Assembly (NCBI GenBank): GCA_016699675.1
Contig: CP064985.1
Span: 1,612,001-1,676,000 of the forward strand
DNA: 64,000 nt
Direction: 5' to 3'
From: Austwickia sp.
GTDB lineage: Bacteria > Actinomycetota > Actinomycetes > Actinomycetales > Dermatophilaceae
The translations under genes and the position numbers were made by a program. Positions 34,551 to 43,278 of the stretch are shown here, piece by piece. How positions within the stretch are numbered: the stretch's first letter is position 1; each line of letters opens with the position of its first letter. A model generated the notes under the pieces. That model ran no database searches, was not told the DNA's origin, and saw nothing but the letters and a program-made list of their open reading frames with translations.

Positions 34551-35654
34551 CTACAGCCTCCCCGAAAACGCCCGCGCTTGCAGGGACAGGAGCAGTTGGT
34601 CCATCGCGCGTCGGGACTCCTTCATCCCGGCGCTCAGCCGATCCAGCACCTCCAGCTGACGAACGAAGTCAGCCTGTTGGGCGGGCGACGGCCACAGCAC
34701 CTCAACGGAAGCCAGAGCCGACTTGCTCACGAGTCCCTTCATTCCGCCCGTGGACTTGGCGCGGACGATCTCCGGCTCCAGTCGGAGCTGCTCCAACAAG
34801 AACCGGGGGCTTCCGTCGCTCAACGTGACGGCGTTGATCTGCTGGTTGAAGGCGGCGTGACGGTCAAGCAGGGCACTTCTGCCAATGCTGTTGCGGCTGC
34901 CCGCAATACAGACCACCAGAACAGAGCCTGTGGGTGCAATGCGACCTATGGTGGCGCCGGAATCAGAGAGTCGCTCCGCGGCAGTCACGGGGTGAAGTTG
35001 GGAGTCCAGGATGTCGCCGGACTTGATCCACTCGACCTGACCGCCGTAGTTCGAAGCATCGGCGCGCGGGGGCGTATTGCCAGTCGTCAAAGTGCCAATC
35101 GACCCTAGCCTGCGCAAAGGCAGACTCTTCGCATTCGTTAGAGGGTGTCCGAACTCAGCGACGAATGCCTGGGAGACAGCCTCCCCGAGGCGGGAGATGG
35201 CACGGCCCCTTGCGTCGAGCGCCTTTGTGGCATGGTCGAGGATGGCGGCGATGCGGCGCTGCTCCTCGATCGGCGGCAGTTGAAGCTCCCGTCGATAGGC
35301 GTCTTCGCGATTGAGTCCTGGCACTGCCGCAGCGCGGTTTAGCTCGGTCAACCGCAGGTTCGGGAGGATGTGGCGGAGCCATCCCAGGTCCTGCTCGGTG
35401 GCGCTCTGATCCACGTAGTAGGTGGTGTCAATGGGCCAACAGGGGACCGCAGAGAAGTTGACCTCGCCGAACGACCCCTTCCTGCCAATGATGATGGCCT
35501 GGCCGTCCGTGGCGGCCTTGTCGTGAAGGCCCACCTGTCCGTTTGAGCCGTATACCGGCACGTCACCTGGGACACGCACCGATGCAGCGAGCGCCTTGCC
35601 ATACTTGAACTCGCAGATGTCACCGAGAGTGACCGTGGTCCAGCCGGGTCTCAC
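34551..35654 (-). CDS. hsdS: Type I restriction-modification specificity subunit
   Basis: The 367-residue HsdS has two target-recognition domains. Each ends in the conserved helix start: LPPIEEQRRIAAILDHATKALDARGRAI after the first, and WPSPAQQADFVRQLEVLDRL after the second. Within the domains, WTTVTLGDICEFKYGKA and EWIKSGDILDSQL match TRD openings. The two halves would read two parts of a bipartite DNA site. The GTG start overlaps the hsdM stop by four bases. Confidence 0.93.
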   Translation of the reverse strand: MRPGWTTVTLGDICEFKYGKALAASVRVPGDVPVYGSNGQVGLHDKAATDGQAIIIGRKGSFGEVNFSAVPCWPIDTTYYVDQSATEQDLGWLRHILPNLRLTELNRAAAVPGLNREDAYRRELQLPPIEEQRRIAAILDHATKALDARGRAISRLGEAVSQAFVAEFGHPLTNAKSLPLRRLGSIGTLTTGNTPPRADASNYGGQVEWIKSGDILDSQLHPVTAAERLSDSGATIGRIAPTGSVLVVCIAGSRNSIGRSALLDRHAAFNQQINAVTLSDGSPRFLLEQLRLEPEIVRAKSTGGMKGLVSKSALASVEVLWPSPAQQADFVRQLEVLDRLSAGMKESRRAMDQLLLSLQARAFSGRL

Positions 35655-37189
35655 TTGAGCATCGCTTTGAGGTCGGCGAAGCCTTGCTGGATCTCGAGCT
35701 CCAGGGCGTCGAGGTCGGCGATAATCTCCAAGGGGTCGCGGTGCTCGACCTCCTCGTGGACGACCTCCTTGTACCGGTTGAGCGACAGGTCATAGCTCTG
35801 GGCGACGATGTCGGCCTTCGGGACGAGGAAGCTCTGCTCGGTCCGCGTCCGCGATCGCTCCGATTCCGTTGCCCGTGAACCCCATCGGGACAGTGCGTCG
35901 GGCAGGTTGTTGCGCAGGTGCTCGTCCGGCGACAGCGACGCTGACGGCATACACCCCACCTTGTGCTCCGACAGCAGAGGTGAGCGCTTGTCGTCGAGGG
36001 ACCAGCCGTCAGCTTGGATGTCGTAGAACCACACGTCATCGGTGCCGCCGGAGTCGGTGCGGGTGAAGAAGAGGATGGCGGTCGACACCCCGGCATACGG
36101 ACGGAAAGCACCGGAGGGGAGCTTGACGACGGCGTCGAGCTTCTGCTCCTCGACGAGCCGCTTGCGCAGCGTCTTGTGCGCCGTGCTCGAGCCGAAGAGC
36201 ACGCCGTCGGGGACGATGACCGCGGCCCGGCCGCCGGGCTTGAGAAGGCGGAGGAAGAGGGCGAGGAAGAGAAGCTCGGTCTTCTTCGTCTTCACGTCCT
36301 TGAGGAGTGCCTTGCTCGTCGACTCGTAGTCGAGGCTGCCGGCGAAGGGCGGGTTCGCGAGGACGAGCGAGTAACGGCCCTCGTCGGACGCGGCGCCCTC
36401 GGAGAGGCTGTCGCGGTAGCGGATGTCGGGGGCCTCAATGCCGTGGAGCAGCATGTTCATGCTCCCGATCCGGAGCATGGTGTTGTCGAAGTCGTACCCG
36501 TGGAACATCGAGTGGTTGAAGTGTCGACGCTGCGCCGCGTCCGTCATCACCGAGGGGTGGGTGGCCCGCAGGTGCTCGGAGGCGGCGACGAGGAATCCGG
36601 CGGTGCCGCAGGCGGGGTCGACGATCTCGTCGGTCGGCGTCGGCGCGGTCATCGCGACCATGAGCTGGATGATGTGACGCGGGGTGCGGAACTGGCCGTT
36701 CTGGCCGGCGGAGGCGATCTTGCCGAGCATGTACTCGTAGAGGTCGCCGTTGGTGTCGCGGTCGGTCATCGGGACGTCGTCGAGCATGTCGACGACCTTG
36801 GAGAGCAGCGCCGGGGTGGGGATGGTGAAGCGGGCATCCCGCATGTGGTCGGAGTAGGTCGAGTCCTCACCGGCGAGCTGGCGGAGGAAGGGGAAGACCT
36901 GCTCGCCGACGACCTTGAACATGACGGCGGGGTCGTCGTTCTTGAAGCGGGACCAGCGGAGGTGGTCCTGGCCGGGGAGGAAGGTCGGGTCCTCGACCGG
37001 CCCCTTCAGACGGCGAGCGCGGTTCTCCTTGAGGGTCTGGAGCTCGTCGAGGCGCCGGACGAAGAGGAGGAAGGTGATCTGCTCGATGACCTCGATCGGG
37101 TTGCTGATGCCGCCGGACCAGAAGGCGTCCCAGATGCGGTCGATCTTGCTCTTGAGGTCTCCGGTGATCACATGGGTCAGGGTATCCAT
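35651..37189 (-). CDS. hsdM: Type I restriction-modification methyltransferase subunit
   Basis: The 512-residue N6-adenine methyltransferase has the HsdM N-terminal helical domain (IWDAFWSGGISNPIEVIEQI), SAM motif I in VDPACGTAGFLVAA, catalytic NPPF in LVLANPPFAGS, and the C-terminal helices to LKAMLK. It protects host DNA and forms the core with HsdS. It heads the operon; the 266 bp upstream to the divergent ORF at 37456 should hold the promoter, though I can point to no clear box. Confidence 0.95.
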   Translation of the reverse strand: MDTLTHVITGDLKSKIDRIWDAFWSGGISNPIEVIEQITFLLFVRRLDELQTLKENRARRLKGPVEDPTFLPGQDHLRWSRFKNDDPAVMFKVVGEQVFPFLRQLAGEDSTYSDHMRDARFTIPTPALLSKVVDMLDDVPMTDRDTNGDLYEYMLGKIASAGQNGQFRTPRHIIQLMVAMTAPTPTDEIVDPACGTAGFLVAASEHLRATHPSVMTDAAQRRHFNHSMFHGYDFDNTMLRIGSMNMLLHGIEAPDIRYRDSLSEGAASDEGRYSLVLANPPFAGSLDYESTSKALLKDVKTKKTELLFLALFLRLLKPGGRAAVIVPDGVLFGSSTAHKTLRKRLVEEQKLDAVVKLPSGAFRPYAGVSTAILFFTRTDSGGTDDVWFYDIQADGWSLDDKRSPLLSEHKVGCMPSASLSPDEHLRNNLPDALSRWGSRATESERSRTRTEQSFLVPKADIVAQSYDLSLNRYKEVVHEEVEHRDPLEIIADLDALELEIQQGFADLKAMLK

Positions 37190-37455
37190 GGGTCAGCTGC
37201 TCTCGTCGCCGGAGGAGCCCGGCTGGCTGCCGACCGCGGTGGCCAGCCGAGAAGGATGACAGAAGCCACTGACGACCACGCACCGTCGCGACGCACCGTG
37301 CGGCGCCGGGTTCTGGAACGTGGCGAGTCGCGTCGCTACCGTAGAGGTCACCAACACCCCGCAGGCCGACCACCTGCCGAGTGCGTCGGGAGACGCGCAG
37401 GAGAAGGGCCGCCGGAGGCGGCAGGCAGCTTCAGAAGGTCGGCAGGAGAAGGGTG

Positions 37456-37683
37456 ATGGGAGACGAGGAGAGATCGCAGGTGCGGCTGCGCCGTGCCGCT
37501 ACGGGACGTCGTCGGGATGACCGCGATCTCGGCGTCGATGACGTGGTGCGCCTCGAGATCCGCCTCCCAGCTGCGGTCGCGGCTGCCCTGTTCGACCAGG
37601 CCCATTCGACCCACGAGCCGGTCAGCCGCGTAGCGGCCCGGCTCCTGCGCAGTTCTCTCGATGTCCCCCGGGGCCGCCGATGA
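37456..37683 (+). CDS. Small ribbon-helix-helix-like protein, 75 aa
   Basis: After a basic N-terminus (RLRRAATGRRRDD), VVRLEIRLPAAVAAALFDQAHS and VSRVAARLLRSSL fit a strand followed by two helices, as in ribbon-helix-helix DNA-binding proteins. AGGAGAAGG precedes the ATG at 37456. It is the first gene of the accessory block that ends at 40412 and could act as its regulator. The assignment is by pattern only. Confidence 0.5.
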   Translation: MGDEERSQVRLRRAATGRRRDDRDLGVDDVVRLEIRLPAAVAAALFDQAHSTHEPVSRVAARLLRSSLDVPRGRR

Positions 37684-37731
37684 CGTAGGCGATCCAGGTC
37701 GGCGCCCGACGACGCGCCCAGATACGGCAAA

Positions 37732-37790
37732 GGCCGGGATTCGCACTCCCGGCCAGCCGCTCGGACATCGAGTTCGCACCTCGTGGTCCG
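37732..37790 (+). other. Two adjacent hairpins with the same 7-base loop
   Basis: Hairpin A: GGCCGGGA (37732-37739) pairs with TCCCGGCC (37747-37754) around loop TTCGCAC. Hairpin B: CGGAC (37762-37766) pairs with GTCCG (37786-37790), and inside it CGAG/CTCG (37769-37772 and 37780-37783) closes the same TTCGCAC loop. They lie between the small ORF and the recombinase-like gene. Possible roles are a structured leader, terminator or a recombination site. A T-arm remnant was considered but the loop does not fit. Confidence 0.6.
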
Positions 37791-37825
37791 CTTCGAAACT
37801 ACCCGTCTCACTGAGGAGCTTCTGC

Positions 37826-38785
37826 ATGCCATCGTCTCGCCCTGCCCACCGCCGTGTCAACGAGCAACGCCGTCAGCCGGCGCTCACGGCCGCCCAGGCC
37901 ATAGAGCAGTACCGCCCCCACCTGGCCACCCGCGAGGAGTGGGCGGTCGTCGCCGACTTCGTCCGCGCCGCTGTCCGTGACCTCGACCCGGATGGGCCAC
38001 ACCGAGCTCGCGAGTGGCTTCGGACCGTCACCGCTCTTGCCGCGTGGTCACAGCGGGAAGGGATTCCGTTGGACCGAGAAGAGGTGTTCGCGCCGGACAA
38101 CATCCGCCGCTACGCCGAGATCGGTTGCCCGGAGCTGTCCACCCCGTCGACAGCGACCAGGCGGGCAGTCCTTCGGACCATGGGTCGCGCCCTCACCGAG
38201 GAGGCGCCATGGCCCGCGCCCGAACCGATGCTGCCGCAACGCCTGCGCCATCCGCCCTACAGCGCCAGGGACGAGCAACGACTGCGATCTCTTCGGCTGC
38301 CCACTCGACATCAGCAGCGTCGGCTCGACGCCGTTCTCGCACTCGGCCTCGGCGTCGGCCTGTGGGCACGCGAGTGCCTGACGGCCACTCCATCGGATCT
38401 GCGCATCGTCGACGGTCTGACTCAGCTGCAGGTCCACGGGACCCGGGCGCGGTAGGTCGTGGTGCGCGACCACGACGCCCAGACCCTGCATCGCTTGGCT
38501 GCCGAGCACCCACTGGAGAACTTCGCCGGGTTCCGCGCCAGCGAATGGGACCGCTCCAGGACATGGAACGCCATCCGCGCCATCGACACACCGACCGACC
38601 TGCGGCTCGAGACCGAGCGCCTACGCAGCACCTGGCTCGTGCACCACCTCGACCGCGGCGTGCATCTGACCGTCCTCGCCCGGCACGCCGGCCTGAAGAC
38701 CACACGCGCGTTCACGCTGCTGATGCCCTTCCTCACCGAACCGCCCCAAGCCATGACCAACCGGCAATTGGCGGACCTGGACTGA
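37826..38785 (+). pseudogene. Degenerate tyrosine-recombinase-like gene with in-frame TAG
   Basis: ATG 37826 follows GAGGAG. The frame reads through helical DNA-binding-like parts to ALGLGVGLWARECLTATPSDL, which resembles recombinase box I with its arginine, then meets TAG at 38453-38455. The same frame goes on (VVVRDHDAQTLHRLA) to LRSTWLVHHLDRGVHLTVLARHAGLKTTRAF, which resembles box II, and ends at 38785. Read through, it has about 319 residues. The final tyrosine and box II histidine are missing, so even the whole protein may be a DNA-binding relative rather than an active recombinase. Confidence 0.6.
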
Positions 38786-38795
38786 CGCGACGATC

Positions 38796-40412
38796 GTGAC
38801 GGCACAGACGACACTCGAGCCGCGGTGGCGGCCACGCAAACGGACCGTGGCCGACCAGCTGCGCTACGCCACGGCTGCCGTCGACAACTCGCCCGAGCTG
38901 CTCTCCATCGCCGACGCCCTCACTGCCCGGACCGGGCGTCCCAGGAACATCCCCTTCCGCGCCCTGCTCATCGCGTGCTGCCTCCATGCCCGCGTGGACC
39001 CGACCAACATGTACCGAACCCGGATCGCGGACCTTCTTGTCAGTCTCAACGCCGCCCAGCGCCGCGACCTCGGCATCCCCGGTCCCGTGTCCTACTCCCA
39101 GGTCGAGCGCGCCGCTCTCAAGCTCGACCGCGCCGCGCGCGACGGCATCACACTCCCAGCGAACGACCACCAAGACGCCCAGACTCTCGACCTCGACGCC
39201 GTCATGTCCCTCATCTGCTCGGCCGCCCTGCCGCCGGGCTTCATCACCACCGCGACGGTCGCTGCCGACGGCATGGACTTCGAATCCCCCGCACGGCCCC
39301 AAGGATTCGTCGACAAGCGCACCGGCGAGATCCTGCAATGCGCCGACCCCGACGCCGGCATCGGACACCGGACGGCCACACCGAGTCACCCGAGCTCGTG
39401 GTTCACCGGTCAGGAGCTCACAGTCGTCACCAACGCGCCCGACCGGCCCACCTCCCGGACACCCCCACCACCCGCGCCAACCGTCGTCCTCGCCGCAGGA
39501 ATCCGCGCGGCGGCCTCAGACCGGGCAGGAGTCACCGCCGGGCTCGTCCTGTGGTGGCACCAGCGCGTTCCCGTCCGAGAGTGCGCCGTCGACCGCGGCA
39601 TCAGCCAAGGCAGCGACGACGACTTCGCTGCACCACTGCGGCGAGCAGGGATCGAGCAGATCATCGACCTGAAGACCCAGGACCGGAAGATCCACACCGC
39701 GTGGACCAACGACCAGGTCCTCATGATCAACGGCGGTGTCTTCACCAAGGGCACCCCCGAGGCGCTCTACACGGACCTGCCCACGCCGAAGCTCTCGGAC
39801 ACCACCGAGGAGAAGGTCCGCAAGCACGAGATCTACGACCGGCTCCAACCCTTCGCCTGTCAGCCACTGACCGCGATCGACGAGGCCGGTCGGCAACGCT
39901 TCCGCGGACCCGCTCACAAACACGTCCGCCGGGTCCGCTGCCCCAACTCGCCGCGCTCGATGCGCTGGTCCCTGCTGCCGAAGACCCGGTGCGTCAAGGG
40001 CGAGCCGTGCATCTGCTCCACCACGTTCACCCTCGGCCCCGAGGACGACATCAAGCTCCGCCAGCGCGACCTGTGGATGACGACCAAGTGGAAGGCCAGC
40101 TACGGCCGGCGCAACATGGCCGAGCAGGGCATCTCCCAAGCCCGCGTCCACGCCGGCAAGCTGGTCCGCCTCTACACCCAGGTCCGCAACCGCGCCGGCC
40201 AAGGCATCGCCGCCGCCTTCTCCCTCTTCGGCACCAACCTCACCGTCATCCAAGACTGGTACGACGCCCGCGGCATCGACGACCCCTGGGTCGCCTTCCT
40301 CGGCGAGCAGCCACTCGACCAGAGTGACCACCCCCGCATCCCACGGGCCAACCGCAAGAAGCCCAAAGCCAGCCTGCTGAGACGACTCGCCTCGGGCACC
40401 GACCCACCCTGA
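38796..40412 (+). CDS. DDE transposase-like protein, 538 aa
   Basis: Start GTG 38796, ten bases after the recombinase-like gene. The N-terminal part (PFRALLIACCLHAR, MYRTRIADLLVSL) looks like the helical domain of IS4/IS1182-type transposases. Candidate catalytic residues are D in TVAADGMDFES, D in RECAVDRGISQ, and E in RNMAEQGISQARVHAG. Two CxxC-like clusters (RCPNSPRS and CVKGEPCICS) may bind zinc. No terminal repeats are visible around the block, so it may be an immobile or domesticated relative. Confidence 0.65.
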   Translation: MTAQTTLEPRWRPRKRTVADQLRYATAAVDNSPELLSIADALTARTGRPRNIPFRALLIACCLHARVDPTNMYRTRIADLLVSLNAAQRRDLGIPGPVSYSQVERAALKLDRAARDGITLPANDHQDAQTLDLDAVMSLICSAALPPGFITTATVAADGMDFESPARPQGFVDKRTGEILQCADPDAGIGHRTATPSHPSSWFTGQELTVVTNAPDRPTSRTPPPPAPTVVLAAGIRAAASDRAGVTAGLVLWWHQRVPVRECAVDRGISQGSDDDFAAPLRRAGIEQIIDLKTQDRKIHTAWTNDQVLMINGGVFTKGTPEALYTDLPTPKLSDTTEEKVRKHEIYDRLQPFACQPLTAIDEAGRQRFRGPAHKHVRRVRCPNSPRSMRWSLLPKTRCVKGEPCICSTTFTLGPEDDIKLRQRDLWMTTKWKASYGRRNMAEQGISQARVHAGKLVRLYTQVRNRAGQGIAAAFSLFGTNLTVIQDWYDARGIDDPWVAFLGEQPLDQSDHPRIPRANRKKPKASLLRRLASGTDPP

Positions 40413-40617
40413 CGACCGAGCATCCAACGCCACGCGGCGCGAGAGCACTCGCCGCCGAACCGAAAGCAGAAAGTGCAGCAACCTGCTGCACAACTGCGCC
40501 TCACCGCGCCCGACTGGCGCCTGATCAGCGCCCTTGAAGGCCCGACGAGGGGGCCCTTCGACTGCCGACGGCGTCCTGACCGAGTGCCGGAGCGACATCG
40601 GCGCGACACCAGACGCG

Positions 40618-40651
40618 AAAACTCCCGGCCGGATGACCCGACCGGGAGTTT
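40618..40651 (-). terminator. Intrinsic terminator after tRNA-Leu
   Basis: AAACTCCCGG and its complement CCGGGAGTTT form a ten-pair stem around a 13-base loop. Read on the minus strand the stem is followed by TTTT, and it lies 37 bp downstream of the tRNA 3' end. On the plus strand it could also stop transcripts from the transposase-like gene. Confidence 0.75.
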
Positions 40652-40687
40652 CGTCCATCTTTTCCGGCTGATTCGTTGACCAGCCTT

Positions 40688-40774
40688 TGGTGCGCGAGGG
40701 GGGAGTTGAACCCCCACGCCCTTTCGGGCACACGGACCTGAACCGTGCGCGTCTGCCTATTCCGCCACTCGCGC
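40688..40774 (-). tRNA. tRNA-Leu (anticodon CAG)
   Basis: The 7-pair acceptor stem GCGCGAG/CTCGCGC, the class II variable arm (GTGCCCGAAAGGGCGT), the T arm GGGGGTTCAACTCCCCC and the anticodon loop TTCAGGT are all present. The 3' CCA is encoded (40688-40690). tRNA genes like this are common integration points, and it marks the right edge of the accessory region. I found no second copy of its 3' end at the left edge. Confidence 0.96.
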
Positions 40775-41000
40775 GCGCCGTCCCATCATGCCAACACTGC
40801 CGCCGAAGGACAAACCCGATCCGACCGCCCAGGCGAATGGCGGTAGCGGCTGCGCCGGCTAACCCCGTGAGGTCGCCGAATTCCGTTGGGATGGGCACTA
40901 ATTGACCACGCGCCAGGCAAGGCACCGGGTAGCGGGGCGCAGATAATGGCCCTGGGCCTGGATGGCTCGAGCGGGTACGCGACGCGGTGGGGGTGACCGC

Positions 41001-41705
41001 ATGGGGAGGCTGTCGGGGCCGGAGGAGCAGGCCCAGCGCCAGCAGGACGCGGCGATCTGGAGGACGCTCCTGGTCAACGAGCTGCTCGACGTGGGCCGAT
41101 TCGACCAGGTCGAAACCGTCCCCGTGGTGTTCGCGCCGCAGCTGGCCCCCGATGAGCGGTTCGTCGGCTCCGGCGCCTACCAGCTCTACGACTTCGGCGC
41201 CGTGGGCGACGGCACCTACGAGCGCAGCACCGGCTTCTTCTTCGCCGGCGGACCGGCCGGCATCGCCCTGACCGGCACGGTGGCGGCTGCCCGGGCCATC
41301 GGCAACGCCTCGCGCCGGTCCCGCGCCGCGGCGGACGCCATGCCCCGCTGGAAGGTGATCGACGCAGGGCAACTGTGGGTGTCCCAGCACGGGTTCACCC
41401 TGCGCGGGCGCGGCGGGCTGCAGGCATGGAGCTGGCACGCGATCCTCGCCGCCGAACTCGTCGGCCCCGGTCGCGTCTGCTTCGACGCCGACGCGCACCC
41501 GCAGTCGGTCCAGTGGATCCTACAGTCCGACTGGGCCGAGCTGGTGTTCACGTTCTGGGCGCGCGACCGGCACCCGCAGCATCCGCAGTTCCTCGGCCGC
41601 ACCTGGATCCCACCCGGCTGGGCCGAGCGAACGGTGGCCCGCGGACATGCCCTGCCGCCCGCGCTCTCGGGGCGGTGGCAACACCGCGACGTCCAGGACC
41701 GCTAG
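41001..41705 (+). CDS. Hypothetical protein, 234 aa
   Basis: Not recognised. One weak hydrophobic stretch (FFFAGGPAGIALTGTVAAARAIG, about residues 80-102, in two parts) may touch the membrane. The C-terminal half is rich in tryptophan and has WKVIDAGQLWVSQHGFTLRG and SWHAILAAELVGPGRV, which look like a PH-like or YcxB-like beta domain that senses a numeric or lipid input, but this is only a resemblance. Start ATG 41001. Convergent with the TetR gene. Confidence 0.6.
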   Translation: MGRLSGPEEQAQRQQDAAIWRTLLVNELLDVGRFDQVETVPVVFAPQLAPDERFVGSGAYQLYDFGAVGDGTYERSTGFFFAGGPAGIALTGTVAAARAIGNASRRSRAAADAMPRWKVIDAGQLWVSQHGFTLRGRGGLQAWSWHAILAAELVGPGRVCFDADAHPQSVQWILQSDWAELVFTFWARDRHPQHPQFLGRTWIPPGWAERTVARGHALPPALSGRWQHRDVQDR

Positions 41706-41724
41706 GGAAAGTGTCACAGCGTCG

Positions 41725-42480
41725 CTAGACCGGCAGCCCCAGATCGGCCGCCAGCAGGTCGACGGCCTGACCGAACCAGGCTCCCGGGTCGTCGATGCTC
41801 CCGGCGTACCGCCCGAACAGCTCGAACGAGACCGCCCCCAGCACCGACCCCCACGCGAGCACCCCGCGGGCGAGCACGGCCTCCCGCGGCGGACGGCCGG
41901 ACACCGCGACGGCCGCGGCCTTCGTCCGCACGGCGGCGAGCGCGTCTCCCTCGCGTACCCCGGGGACCGGCCGCGGGAACAGGCCGAGCTCATCCACGGC
42001 GACGAGGCAGCGCAGGAAGGCGTCCGTCACCCGCGACGCCGCCTCGGTCGCCTCGGTCGGTGGCGCATAGCCGGGCACCGGCGGCCCGTAGACCAGCGCG
42101 TAGTCGTGCGGGTGCGCGAGAGCCCAGTCCCGGACGGCGCCGCAGATGGCCCGCCACCGGGCCAGTACGGCGTCCGGGCGCACCCGCCCCGCCGACTTGG
42201 CCGCCCACACCTGGGCGACGGCGGCCTCCCGCTCCTCGACGTGCTGCGCCAGCTCGGCGTACATCGCCACCTGCAGCCGGCCCAGCACCTCGTCGCGGCT
42301 GGCGACGTACCGGTAGATGCTCGCCGAGCCCATCCCCAGCTCGCGCGCCACGGCCCGCACCGACAGCTCGCTTGGGCCGACCTGCGCCAATTGGGCCCGG
42401 GCCACCCGCACGATGTCCGCTTCGACCCGCGCTCGAGCGGCGGCGCGGGCGGCCTGCGGCGGCGCTGGGTCGACGGCCAT
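41725..42480 (-). CDS. TetR/AcrR family regulator
   Basis: The 251-residue protein has the TetR HTH at about residues 22-68: ADIVRVARAQLAQVGPSELSVRAVARELG, then GSASIYRYVASRDEVL. The C-terminal ligand domain resembles the WHG-type (HPHDYALVYGPPVPGY, then GSVLGAVSFELFG). It presumably represses a neighbouring or own gene; no clear palindrome stands out nearby. The ATG at 42480 follows a GGGGGG ribosome site; a GTG at 42489 is an alternative. Confidence 0.87.
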   Translation of the reverse strand: MAVDPAPPQAARAAARARVEADIVRVARAQLAQVGPSELSVRAVARELGMGSASIYRYVASRDEVLGRLQVAMYAELAQHVEEREAAVAQVWAAKSAGRVRPDAVLARWRAICGAVRDWALAHPHDYALVYGPPVPGYAPPTEATEAASRVTDAFLRCLVAVDELGLFPRPVPGVREGDALAAVRTKAAAVAVSGRPPREAVLARGVLAWGSVLGAVSFELFGRYAGSIDDPGAWFGQAVDLLAADLGLPV

Positions 42481-42604
42481 GCCCCCCACTGTCGCACGCC
42501 ATCGGGGACAACCGTGCAGGTCAGGCGTCCGACTGGCAGGGTCCGAGCGCCCTGCTCACCAGGCCCGCGCGAGCAGCGCCACCCGGCCGCGCCATCATGG
42601 GGGG

Positions 42605-43168
42605 ATGTCGCAGTGGGAGTCGTGGGTCGAGCGGCAGATCCGCGAGGCCACGGAGCGGGGTGAGTTCGCCGACCTGCCAGGCATCGGCAAGCCCCTCGAC
42701 CTCGGTAATCCCGACGATCCGGACTGGTGGATCAAGCGCCTCGTACGCCGGGAGGGGATCGACACCTCCCAGGCCCTGCACCCGACCCTGGCGCTGCGGC
42801 GCGAGGCCAAAACCTACCCGGCCGCGCTCGCCGACATCCGGACCGAGGATCAGGTCCGCGAGCTGGTCCGCGACTTCAACCAGCGGGTGGTGCAGGACCG
42901 GCTCCGCCCCGTGCGCGGCGCGGCCATGCCCCCCGTCGCGCCACGCCTCGACGTGGAGGAGATGGTGACGGCCTGGCGCGCGATGCGCGCCGCGGACGAG
43001 ACCGCGAACGACGCCGAAAAGCTCAGTGACACCGCGGAACTCGCTCGTCCGCGGGAGAAAGCGTCACGCCGACCGACGCGGTTCGCTCGCTGGTGGCGCG
43101 CGTTGTTCGCGGCCCCTCAACCCACCGACGCTATGGGTGCCGACGACCAGTCCGCGCGGCAACGGTAG
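42605..43168 (+). CDS. DUF1992 (DnaJ subfamily C member 28-like) protein
   Basis: The 187-residue protein opens with WESWVERQIREATERGEFADLPGIGKPLDLG, then DPDWWIKRLVRREGI, the signature of the DUF1992 domain shared with eukaryotic DNAJC28. Function is unknown. The last 60 residues are charged and then arginine/tryptophan-rich (RFARWWRALF), perhaps membrane-binding. Divergent from tetR. Confidence 0.85.
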   Translation: MSQWESWVERQIREATERGEFADLPGIGKPLDLGNPDDPDWWIKRLVRREGIDTSQALHPTLALRREAKTYPAALADIRTEDQVRELVRDFNQRVVQDRLRPVRGAAMPPVAPRLDVEEMVTAWRAMRAADETANDAEKLSDTAELARPREKASRRPTRFARWWRALFAAPQPTDAMGADDQSARQR

Positions 43169-43278
43169 CCGGGCGTCACTGCCGACCCGGCGTCGCGGCC
43201 GGCCCGGCGTCATGGAGTCGCGGCCGGGACGGCGTCACGGTGTCACGGCCGCCCCGATGCGCGGCCGCGCGGCAAGCG

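Noticed and set aside
36014..37456. A 480-codon plus-strand frame
   Set aside because: Antisense to hsdM; strongly Val/Glu/Gly-biased as expected for a shadow of a GC-rich gene.
37732..37790. tRNA remnant at the twin hairpins
   Set aside because: The first stem looks like a T arm, but the loop is TTCGCAC and no acceptor, D or anticodon arm lies nearby.
22816..40690. CRISPR array
   Set aside because: No set of regular direct repeats with unique spacers exists here or elsewhere in the window; the tandem arrays found have no spacers.
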